Source: Silene conica
Lineage: Eukaryota; Streptophyta; Magnoliopsida; Caryophyllales; Caryophyllaceae
Direction: 5' to 3'
Assembly: GCA_029255685.2 (NCBI GenBank)
Contig: CM055315.2
Span: 75,173,681 to 75,237,680 of the forward strand
Length of the DNA: 64,000 bases
Under the pieces are notes generated by a model that was not told the DNA's origin, did not search any database, and saw nothing but the letters and a program-made list of their open reading frames with translations. The position numbers were made by a program, and so were the translations under genes. Positions 13,043-22,665 of this stretch are shown here, piece after piece. Position 1 is the first letter of the stretch, and each line of letters starts with the position of its first letter.

Positions 13043-13672
13043 ATGGAAAACTGGTGCAAGGGGTGGGTAGTGAATCTTCACGCAGAAGATAAAGCAGAAT
13101 ATGTCCAGAATTACATAACAGAAAAAAAAGAGGCCATGGCATTCTCATTTACTCCCTTACGGACTGTTGAGCTCACAAACAACCATTATCAAGCCCAACT
13201 GGCTGTTTTTAATAATCAAGATGTAATGACTAACATCTTCAAACAACTTAAGTGTAACTTTGATAAGGCAAACATGGCATTGGTCTGTCGGAACTGGTGT
13301 CAGCTTTTCCTCCTACACCCTAGTGCACCTGTCATTCGAGTTGCGTATGGGATTTCTCTGCGTATCAACGATGTCAATGGTGTGAGAATAGTTCGTAGGG
13401 GTTCTAGAATCATTTATAAAAGATGCAAGTGCTTTATGACAAATGATCCGGGATCTACATTACTCCTACATTGTGCGCAAAGTGAAAATCCTTACCAAAG
13501 TGAACACCTTAGAGATCTAACTGATGCTGAAATCGACCAAACACAAGAGTTGCTTGACATTTTAGATGTGCCATCTCCAGAACTTGACTTAGCAGTTGCT
13601 ACTTCGACAGAGTTGATGACTCGGGCGAAATTATCTTGGTTTGATTTACCTTTCTTGGCATTCGATATGTAG
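13043..13672 (+). CDS. F-box-like protein, copy A (MULE cargo)
   Basis: I do not recognise a named family. The 209-aa frame starts MENWCKGWVV. Residues about 58-92 (VMTNIFKQL ... MALVCRNWCQLFL) have the spacing and hydrophobic pattern of an F-box (L-x2-I-x5-L ... LVCRRW), and the remainder has no LRR, Kelch or FBA repeat I can see. The basic stretch IIYKRCKCF lies near residues 130-138, and the end is DLPFLAFDM. The frame stays open upstream to 12914 through repeat DNA, but the near-identical start in copy B, just after TTGTAGGTTAC (possible splice acceptor), argues for this ATG; an upstream exon is possible. F-box proteins normally link a substrate to an SCF ubiquitin ligase; that role here is inference. 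Confidence 0.6.
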   Translation: MENWCKGWVVNLHAEDKAEYVQNYITEKKEAMAFSFTPLRTVELTNNHYQAQLAVFNNQDVMTNIFKQLKCNFDKANMALVCRNWCQLFLLHPSAPVIRVAYGISLRINDVNGVRIVRRGSRIIYKRCKCFMTNDPGSTLLLHCAQSENPYQSEHLRDLTDAEIDQTQELLDILDVPSPELDLAVATSTELMTRAKLSWFDLPFLAFDM

Positions 13673-13865
13673 CATAGCTGCTCAAGTTTGTATTACCTTT
13701 TTGCATCTTAGTGGCTGGCCTAAATGTCTTTTTGTAGTGCTCTTCTGTAATTACATGTATCAAGCCAGCCTTTTTTATGTAATTATCTAGCAATGTATGA
13801 ATGATATTTTTAATTAATGAAGTTTCTTTTCGTTACTATCTTAAGTTTCTTTTTCTTATTCTGTG

Positions 13866-14230
13866 AAAAACTAGAACTTATGTTGTGAAACTAGAAGGTT
13901 ACCTTGTGAAACAAGAAGCTTAGTTTGTGAAACAGGAAGAACCTACTGTGAAAGTGTGAAACTGTGAACTTGTGAAACTAGATGCTTTACTTGTGAAACA
14001 AAAATCTTAACTTGTGAAACTAGAAACCTATTCTGTGAAACCAGAAGTTTATTCTGTGAAACTAGATGCTTCTTTTTGTTTCACAGTTTAATTTTCTTTA
14101 TCTTCTTCTGTGATTCTCAGCTCTTACTCTGTGAAACTAGAATCTTTGTTTGTGAAACTAGAAGCTTAGCCTGTGAAACTAGAAGCTTAGCTTGTGAAAC
14201 TAAGCCCTTATTATGTGAAATGTAATAGTC
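13866..14230 (-). repeat. 21-bp repeat array, block 2
   Basis: The same repeat in the opposite orientation (TTGTGAAACTAGAAGC on the plus strand), between the two F-box-like copies. About 13976-14270 is duplicated again at 14355-14640, including the 3' tail that reads into ATGGAAACATGG. Confidence 0.9.
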
Positions 14231-14268
14231 TGGGTTCACAATGTATGCTTGTAGGTTACCTCTGGTCA

Positions 14269-14354
14269 ATTATGGAAACATGGTGCAAGGGGTGGGTAGT
14301 ATGAATGATATTTTCCTTATTATCTAGCTGCTTGTAGGTTACCTCTGGTCAATT
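14269..14354 (+). pseudogene. Fragment of F-box-like gene start
   Basis: The first codons of copy B (ATGGAAACATGGTGCAAGG and onward to GGGTAGT) occur here and then break into sequence resembling the 3' flank of copy A (ATGAATGATATTTT). The leader TTGTAGGTTACCTCTGGTC then recurs. This is a by-product of the local segmental duplication and is too short to be a gene. Confidence 0.6.
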
Positions 14355-14359
14355 ATGGA

Positions 14360-14590
14360 AACTAGATGCTTTACTTGTGAAACAAAAATCTTAACTTGTG
14401 AAACTAGAAACCTATTCTGTGAAACCAGAAGTTTATTCTGTGAAACTAGATGCTTCTTTTTGTTTCACAGTTTAATTTTCTTTATCTTCTTCTGTGATTC
14501 TCAGCTCTTACTCTGTGAAACTAGAATCTTTGTTTGTGAAACTAGAAGCTTAGCTTGTGAAACTAAGCCCTTATTATGTGAAATGTAATA
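14360..14590 (-). repeat. 21-bp repeat array, block 3 (duplicate of block 2)
   Basis: Near-identical copy of about 13980-14230, in the GTGAAAC orientation, directly upstream of F-box-like copy B. The near identity indicates a recent duplication. Confidence 0.85.
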
Positions 14591-14634
14591 GTCTGGGTTC
14601 ACAATGTATGCTTGTAGGTTACCTCTGGTCAATT

Positions 14635-15261
14635 ATGGAAACATGGTGCAAGGGGTGGGTAGTGAATGTTCTTGCAGAGGATAAAGCATATTTTGTCCGG
14701 AATTATATAAGAGAAAAAAAAGAGGCTATGAAATTCTCATTTGCTCCCTTACGGACTGTTGAGGTCACTAATAATCGTTATCAAGCCCAACTGGCTGTCT
14801 TCAACAATCAAGAACTAATGAATAGCATCTTCGAACGACTTAAGTGTAACCAAGATAAGGCAAACATGGCGTTGGTCTGTCGGAATTGGTCTCAGCTTTT
14901 CCTCATACACCCTAGTGCACCTGTCATTGCAGTTGTGTATGGGATTTCTCTGCATATTAATGATATCAATGGTGTGAGAATCATTCGTAGGGGTTATAGA
15001 ATAATTTATAAAAGATGCAAGTGCTTTATGACTAATGATCCGGGAGCTAAATTACTCCTACATTTTCACCAAGGCTACAATCTTTTGCAAAGATGACACC
15101 TTAGAGATCTCACTGGTGCTGAAAACCCAAAAGTGAAAGAGTTGATTTCCAATTTACGTGTGCCATCTCCAAAACATGACATATCACTTGATACTGCAAC
15201 ACGCTTGCTGACTCGGAGAACTTTATCATATTTAGATTTACCTGTGTTGCTCGATATGTAG
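14635..15261 (+). pseudogene. F-box-like protein, copy B, with premature stop
   Basis: Paralogue of the gene at 13043 with matching residues along its whole length (METWCKGWVVN ... ALVCRNWSQLFL ... RIIYKRCKCFMTNDPG). The frame stops at 15096 (TGA) after 153 codons. In copy A the same place reads AGT GAA CAC; here it reads AGA TGA CAC, and homology continues in the same frame afterwards (HLRDLTGAE ... DLPVLLDM) to a stop at 15261. So this is either a truncated 153-aa protein that keeps the F-box-like part or a pseudogene. The divergence from copy A includes many conservative replacements, suggesting selection acted on both before the stop arose; that needs a Ka/Ks test. Confidence 0.6.
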
Positions 15262-15469
15262 CGCAGATCCTCAACTTTTGTATCACTTTTTGCCGTGATA
15301 GTGGCTGTTCTAAATGTGCTCGGTTTTAGTGTTTTTGTAGTGCTCTCTTGTAATTACGTCTATCAAGGCAGCCTTTTTTGTGTAATTACCTAGCTATGTA
15401 TGAATGATATTTTTAATGAATCAAGTTTATTTTCCTTATTATCTAGCTGTGTGAATCAAGTTTATTTTC

Positions 15470-15960
15470 CCTATTCTGTGAATGTCAGCTCTTATTCTGT
15501 GAAACTAGAAGCTTATTTTGTGAAACTAAGCTCTTATTCTGTGAATCTAAGAGTTTGGGTTTCACATTGTAAGCTTCTTTGTTTCACAGTTTAATAATTT
15601 TCTTTTCTTTATTCTGTGAATGTTAGCCTTTCTTCTGTGAAAGTAGAAGCTTTTATTGTGAAACTAAGCTCTTATTCTGTGAATCTAAGAGTTTGGGTTT
15701 CACATTGTAAGCTTCTATGTTTCACAGTTTAATAATTTTCTTTTCTGTGAAACTAGTAACTTATTTTGTGAAACTAGATCCTTCTTCTGTGAAACTTATT
15801 TTCTTAATTCGTTTGTATTTACTTTTTACCTGAGATTCACAGAATAAGCTTCTAGTTTCACAATGTAAGCTTCTTGTTTCACAGAAAAAGTTAGTATTTT
15901 CCTTTTTCTGTGAAACTAGAAGCTTATTTTGTGAAACTAGATCCTTCTTCTGTGAAACTT
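15470..15960 (-). repeat. 21-bp repeat array, block 4
   Basis: Repeat copies in mainly GTGAAAC orientation, with internal duplications (a segment ending TTTCACAGTTTAATAATTTTC occurs twice). The block ends about 20 bp before the Ulp1 start codon, so it forms the promoter or leader of that gene. Confidence 0.85.
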
Positions 15961-15982
15961 ATTTTCGAAATTCGTACCATTT

Positions 15983-18900
15983 ATGCATAACAGGAAGCAA
16001 GCTAATATGAAGCGATCGGAACATCCACCTTCTACTAGTGGAACAGTTGAACCTGCTGCAAAAAAGAAACGAAACTATAAAGAGCGATTGCCGTCATTGA
16101 GGACCCGGATGTCTCCCGCTGGGCTTTACAACTTTATTCATAATGAGGATAGTCCACCCTCAGAACAGCAGATTCAAGCTATCAAAGAAATGGGGTTTGG
16201 GGGTCTTTTACTTCTTAAAACGGATGTTCTTCTCGGAAACTTAGCATATTGGCTAGTTTCAAATTACGACCCAATAAAAGGATGTTTGTTGGGTGGGAAG
16301 CTTCCTATTTTAGAGGAGGATATTCATCTATCTCTTGGATTGCCAATGGGTCCTAATGTTGTTGTTGAAGCAACAAATGGAGATAAGGACCCCTCTTATT
16401 TATCTGCTTTGAAGCAGTTCACTAAACAATATGGTGTTGGGTCCATTGACATCAAACTTGTTCTGCAAAAGTTGATTACACAAAGAGATGGAGGAGATGA
16501 TTTCAAACGCAACTTCATCGTTTATATTTTCTCTGCTCTTTTAGGCGGTGTCATTGGGAACAAGGTCAGCTTGAAAGTGCTGAAAAGTTTGGTGAATACT
16601 GAGTTGATCTCCAGTTTCAACTGGTGCAACTTTATAAAAAAGAAATTGGCTGGCCAAGTTCAGTCTTGGCAAAAGGAAGAGTTTGTGGTTAAAAAGGCGA
16701 AAGAGAATTGGTTTAGGGGACCGATTATTGCGCTGCTCTTCATTTATCTAGACCGTTGTGTCTTTAAATCGCGCATTGTGAGTCGTCAATATCCTACGTT
16801 ATCGACTTGGACAAAAGATGCTATATACAAGAGAATTAAGGATGAATTGGATGACCCAACTTCGAAGGAGAGAACTTTCGGCAGGGGTGCTGTTGAGCCT
16901 GCAATTGTGAGACGTGGGCAGCATGGACCTTTCCTTGCTATTGAGTTTGCAACAGACAAGCAAGCAGAAAAATCAAAATCAGCTGTTCAGGAAATTGTTG
17001 TTCGGCAACCTGAACAAGAAGAATCTGAACAAGAAGAATCTGGGAAATCTGAACAACCCAAAGATGAAGGAGAAACTGGAAAGCCTGAAGAGAACAGTGA
17101 TATGAAGCTTGTTACTGATCTTGCAAATTCAGCAAAAGTCATGGCTATTGCTTTCATGAACTACAAATGTCTTGTCACTCAAGCTTCCTTGAAATTACCT
17201 TCATCAGCAACAGTTTCTAAACTAGTTGCAGCTGTTGATGGTATTGCAGATGGATTTAAGCTGTCTCAACAAGATAAAAATGAGCAGAATGAGGAGAATG
17301 TTGAGACAGCAAATAATGAGGAGAATGTTGGGAAAGCACATAATGATAGTGGGGAGGTTGATGATAATTTGGAGATTGATGATAATGAGAAGGCGATTGT
17401 GGATGGTACTGGTGAGAATGTTGATGAGGATGCGGGTAAATTTTATGGGTGGTCTGAAGCTGAACTGTTGGCGGCATTGGACATAATGGATGAGTCCTTT
17501 CAGCCAATACAGCCACATCGTTCACCAGCAAAACCAGAAATGCCAAGCTTTAGGCTCTTTCCAGATGATGACCATTTTTTATCTCCACCCTCTCCACCTG
17601 AACGTGAACCTGAGCTTGAATCTGAATGTGAACCTGAACCTAAACCTGAGCCTGAACCTGAACCTGAAGCTGAACATGAACGTGAACCTGAAGATGAACC
17701 TCAACTTGATGATTCAACACGTTGTGATGAAGCCGAACTTGATGCTGAAGGACCTGGAGGACCTGGAGGACCTTGTGTTCACGCTGAAGGACCTGGAGGA
17801 CCTTCTATGTCCACACCAGTGGTAGAGGATCTTCCTGTGGTAGAGAGTACTGATAAAGAGGTCATTGACGTAGGAGATACTCCTCCGAATGTTTACAAGC
17901 GTCGATCCAAAGGTGAATGTCATTCACCTGTCAATCCAAAGGTGAAGAGGGCCATAGTTCCATCAGAGGTCTATCGATCTCCGTATTTGCAAAGAAACAT
18001 GAATATTATTAAGGGTTTTACTCAAGCGGAGAAGCCTGTATTGGATTTCATCTTTTTGGATTCATGTGAAAGGTATTGACTTATTTTATTAATTTTTCAA
18101 ACCTTGTATTTTAATATTTTCAGCCTGTTTTATTAACATGTTTCACATTATAGCCTTCCAGTTTCACTTAAGAAGCTCCTAGTTTCACAGAATAAGCTTC
18201 TTGTTTCACCACTTATTCTGTGAAACTAATCCCTTGTTCAGTGAAACTACAAGCTTATGTTGTGAAACTAAGTTCTTATTCTGTGAAATTTAAAAGTTTG
18301 GGTTTCACAATGTAAACTTCTTGTTTCACAGAATAAGCTTGTGGTTTCACAGGATAAGTTTCTAGTTTCACATGTTAAACATCTAGTTTCACAGTTTCAC
18401 AGATTCACAGTATGTCCTTCCAGTTTCATAGAATAAGCTGCTAGTTGCACAAAGTAAGCTTCTAGTTTCACAAAGTAAGCTTCTTGTTTCACAAGTTAAG
18501 CATCTAGTTTCACAGTTTCACAGTTTCAGAATATGTGCTTCCTGTTTCACAGAATAAGCATGCAGTTTCACAAATTAAGCTTTTTAGTTTCACAGTTTGG
18601 TCAAACTTAATAAACATTAAAATACTCTTCTTTTTTAATTTTGATCGTATATTTAATACCATTTGAGGGTGTGACCTGTGCTTTTAATGATTGTTTCCAG
18701 TGACATTCTTTTCAAAAGTCAAACTCAGAAATTGACAAGGAAGCAATTGACGAGTTTGTCTGAAAGTGATAAACTATCTTCTGCTGTGATAGATGTTTGG
18801 TGTGAGTTTCTAAACAGTAGCGAGAGCTTGAGATCACGAGATTCTGCTTGTCGTTTATTTGTGCCATTCTCCACACACAGTGTTAGTCTCTCTACCTCTT

Positions 18901-21292
18901 TTCTATAATCCCATTTTACATGGTGTGCACTTATAATCATTACTCACACATGATTCGATTTTTGTTCCAGTGTCTCGACAATGTTGATGTTGCTGCTACC
19001 CAATTAGTAAGTTTTTTTTATATTTGGTCTTATTATATTCAAGCTTTAAGGTGGACTTGTCTTTTTTATTCAGTGCATTTTTATCTATTGTATTTCAGAT
19101 TTTGACTCCGATCATCTCTCCCGAATGCCCACCATTCTTGTTTTGTTTTGATCTGAGACCGGAGTCTTGCAAATGCCAAGTCATCCATGCTATGAAAGAC
19201 ACACCTGTTGATTATACTTCTTTTCTAAAACATACGGTACATCTATTTTACCTATTTTTGGACTCGTTCTTAATCCATTACCTTATTAATTGCTGTTTGT
19301 AATTACTCTTTTGTTCATACAGCAACACAGCCTCATCAACCTTCTTCAATCAAAGTTGCCAGCAGTGACAAGTATTGTTTCAATGACGATTCCAGAAGTG
19401 TTTATCCCAAAATCAAATCTGAAATCCAAAACCGTTGATAATGGCCTCTATCTGCTGAACATAATGGAGAATTACAAAGGGAGCAAAGCTAATTCTGTAA
19501 TAATCATAAATACTGTAAGATTGCTTTTCTATACAACCTAATTAATTTAATTTCTATACAATTGCCACAACTTTATTTCCTAGTTTTTCTGAAACCCATT
19601 TTGTTTGCATCAATAGGAAATTCAGCGCAAGCGTTTTGCATTGCGGGTGTGCTATCATATTGTTACATGTTCTGTTAATCTGTCCAAAGAAATAGTGACA
19701 AAAGATGCACTAGAATCGAGCTTCTCTATGACACCACCTTTTACTGAGAAGGAATTGGAAGCTTGTGTTGGGAGAAGAGCACTCATAAACAAATTGTAAT
19801 GTCATACTTTTTCTGTGATTTCTTGAATTATGTTTGTTTAAATTGTGTGAGATATATTGACTAATTGCATTTTTTGTTCAATAATTAAGTGAGGTTCTGT
19901 TGTCCACTCCGTGGATGGATGTCACTAGAGACGCTTTTCAGACCCTTACATCGCGTGGCCTTATAATGGATCAGGTAAGTATTATATTCCCATTCCTTAC
20001 CATGTTTCTTTTTTTACATGGTTCCTTATTTGGTGAATCTCAGACCTTATTCTGTGAATCTTTATTTTGTGCACGTTTTATTTGTAGATCATTGATATTG
20101 TTGGGATTAAGCGCACAGTTGGTAAACCAAATGTGATTTACTTGCCAACGACAGTATATGTGAGCTTCAAATCCTTCAGATGTTGATATTCAGGTGTTTT
20201 TCATTCTGAAAGTTGCTCATCCAGAGACTAAAATTGCCTTTTTGTGTCATTCAGGGTCTTAATGCAGATACTAACCCAGAGATTTGGGGTCAATATATAC
20301 AGCCCTCATACACTCCAGCAGATGGTAGCCAGATTGATTTGGTCAGATCCTTCAGTTCTGCTTTTCATTTTGTTATTTATTTACTGTCATTCATGTGTGT
20401 GTTTTGATTTATTATTCTTGTACATTTACTATCTCAGGTTTTTATCCCTTTGCATTGCAATGCATCGAAGCATTGGTGGGCTTGTGTTTGCGACATAAAG
20501 AAGCAAAAAAATTACATCCTTGACTCATGCATGACACTAAAAGTGGATAAAGAAAACAATAAGGCCATGAACATTGTATGATTTTGTTTTTTCCAAAATA
20601 TTGTAGAATTTTTGTTTTAGTATACCCCAAAATATATTTTTGATCTTTTATTGTCATTTTTCTTTTCAGTTGTACAATGTTGCATTTATTTTGGGAGAGT
20701 CCTACAAATCTTTGAAGAACATGCACATGCATGATTATGTCAATCTCGAAGTCACTCAACAAAAAACAGGGTGCGTAGTTTGACTTGTTTTGTTAAACTT
20801 AGTCTGTGATCATTTGTTCAGTGAATCTCAGACCCTGTTCAGTGAATCTCAGACCTTATTATGTGAAAATTTGTTACACTCATAAGTGCTTATATGTTTT
20901 TTTGTCCAGTTTTGATTGTGGAGTCTTTCTGCTAAAGTGGTTGAGTGCATTGGAAGATCAGAGTAAATGGATGAACAGTGACTATTTTGAGGTGAGTTCA
21001 TTACTATATGAAAATAAAGTCGTGCATTCCACGAATATTAGCATGAATACACTAATTTAATATACGTCACTCTATGCAGGGTTTGGTAGATTATCGAAAG
21101 TCGATCATGGTGGAACTTCTTATGTGGAATGAGAATACTGTCAGGTATTACTTTGTGAATCTACACATGAAAGTTTTTAAATTCTTAATTCTTTGGCTGA
21201 ATGTATTGTAATATGTATATTTGTACTTGTTTTGGTTTTATAGGTCTTCCCTTGTTAAACCGAAAAAGCAAAAAGGCAAAAAATTAAGCTAA
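15983..21292 (+). CDS. Ulp1-like (C48) cysteine protease, MULE cargo
   Basis: SUMO-protease-like enzyme. I can build 14 exons with GT-AG junctions: 15983-18072, 18701-18881, 18971-19006, 19099-19236, 19323-19514, 19617-19795, 19890-19974, 20088-20159, 20255-20341, 20438-20575, 20670-20770, 20910-20991, 21080-21144, 21244-21292. They join to 1,165 codons with no internal stop. Residues about 35-290 match the N-terminal region common in plant transposon Ulp1 proteins (IKEMGFGGLLLLKTDVL ... EEDIHLSLGLPMG). Residues about 330-600 are acidic and low complexity, with a Glu-Pro run (about 539-575) and GPGGPGGP. The C-terminal fold carries the catalytic set H1032 (KHWW), D1049 (ILDS), Q1096/Q1097 and C1103 (FDCGVF). 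A second ATG at codon 9 could be the true start. An intact frame across 14 exons suggests recent activity. Whether it targets SUMO or another modifier is unknown. Confidence 0.85.
18135..18600 (+). repeat. 21-bp repeat array, block 5 (Ulp1 intron 1)
   Basis: Fills most of the first and longest Ulp1 intron (18073-18700). Mostly GTTTCAC orientation, with a short inverted stretch at 18207-18310. Isolated relatives (GTGAATCTCAGACC) occur in the later introns near 20035 and 20815-20870. Confidence 0.85.
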
Positions 21293-21369
21293 AGCATGTC
21301 AATTGTATCTTGAAGTTTCCTCAACAAAAAACAAGGTGTGTAGTTTTGTTAAACTTAGTCAGTCATCAT

Positions 21370-21840
21370 TCAGTGAATCTCAGCACTTAGCATTCATCAA
21401 AACTGCTTCTAGTTTCACAAGTTAAGATTCTAGTTTCACAATTTATGAGCTTAGGTTTCACAATATAAGAAAACTTATTCTGTGAATGTCAGGTCTTCTT
21501 CTGTGAATCTAGAATCTTAACTTGTGAAACTAAACCCTTAATATGTGAATCTTTAGATTTGATGGATTTTATGGAGTTATATTGCTTCTCATTGCTTGAT
21601 TTTAACTCCACTTGTAGATGATGAAAACGATGAAAACGAGATGGTCGAGTCATTGCAACTGGACTTCGACATTGTTAAGGCCGCAACAAATAAATTTTCG
21701 GACAAGGTGAAAAGGAATTACAGTCAGAAGAAACTTGTTGCTGTAAATTGACATTGTAAATTTTTGAAGTTGTAATATAGCCATCTAGTTTCACAAAATA
21801 AGCATATAGCCATCTAGTTTCACAAAATATATTTCTTGCA
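21370..21840. repeat. 21-bp repeat array, block 6, mixed orientation
   Basis: Scattered copies in both orientations just downstream of the Ulp1 stop codon (21390-21560 and 21780-21830). Between them (about 21600-21750) lies GATGAAAACGATGAAAACG and short open stretches that I cannot assign to a gene. Confidence 0.75.
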
Positions 21841-22450
21841 GTTGTCTACCGCGCCCGAAGGGAAAAATTGCTTGAAAGAAAACCGAGGAAGCGAGCACGT
21901 AAGTGATCTCGTGATCTTCGCTTTGTCCTGTCATCTTCTATAGTTTTTTACGCGTTGCAAGCTTCAAACTTGAATCCTTTTTTTAAAATATATTTTTTCA
22001 TTCGTCTAAATCGGGTGCGTTCGGGTTTGGTCAGTTGTTTACTTCTTCAGAAAGAGTGTAGATAAACAACTACCTCAAAATTAAATGCTCCAACCTATCA
22101 CCTAACCACTTTGCTTAGGAACCCTATTTATTGCATCCTTTATTAAAAGTAGTTGGCGTAGTAAGCAACCTGACCCCAAATTTCACTATATAAGAGAAGG
22201 GAAGTTGATATCATCAAACACCCTATTCCAATATACAACCATTTACACTACAAATACATATTTAGTCTTCTTGTTTCAGAGTTTTTTTCTTATCATCAAA
22301 CTCCTTGGCCATGACCATCCACGGTGATTGATCACTGCCGTCTCTTGTCGCTATCTTGAGATGGTAGCGATCAATCACTTTGGATGGTCATAGCTGGGGA
22401 GTTTTTCATGCACGTAATGGTAATTTATGACAACAGGTATTTATGACAGA
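21841..22450. other. Convergent intergenic region between Ulp1 and transposase
   Basis: No gene seen. It contains an imperfect inverted pair around 22300-22395 (GACCATCC...GTGATTGATCAC and GTGATCAATCAC-like words with TGGATGGTCAT), which could fold as a hairpin at the convergence point of the two transcription units. Confidence 0.4.
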
Positions 22451-22454
22451 TATT

Positions 22455-22640
22455 TCAATAAAAACTGCTTCTAGTTTCACAAGTAAAGGTTTTCTTATTC
22501 TTCTGTGAATGTGAGGTCTTCTTCTGTGAATCTAGAAGCCTATGTTGTGAAACTAAGCATGTAATCTGTGAAACTAAGCCCTAGTTTCACAGAATAAGCC
22601 CCTAGTTTCACAGTATAAGCCCCTAGTTTCACAGTCTATA
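22455..22640 (+). repeat. 21-bp repeat array, block 7a
   Basis: Repeat copies 3' of the transposase stop codon (22666), in mixed orientation and ending with three close copies of AAGCCCCTAGTTTCACAG. Confidence 0.8.
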
Positions 22641-22665
22641 AAACCTAAACTACTTCCCCGCATCA

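Noticed and set aside
17222-17546. Open frames on both strands overlapping the acidic part of the Ulp1 gene
   Set aside because: They are shadows of a low-complexity GAA/GAT-rich exon; the plus-frame Ulp1 reading has homology on both sides and consistent splicing.
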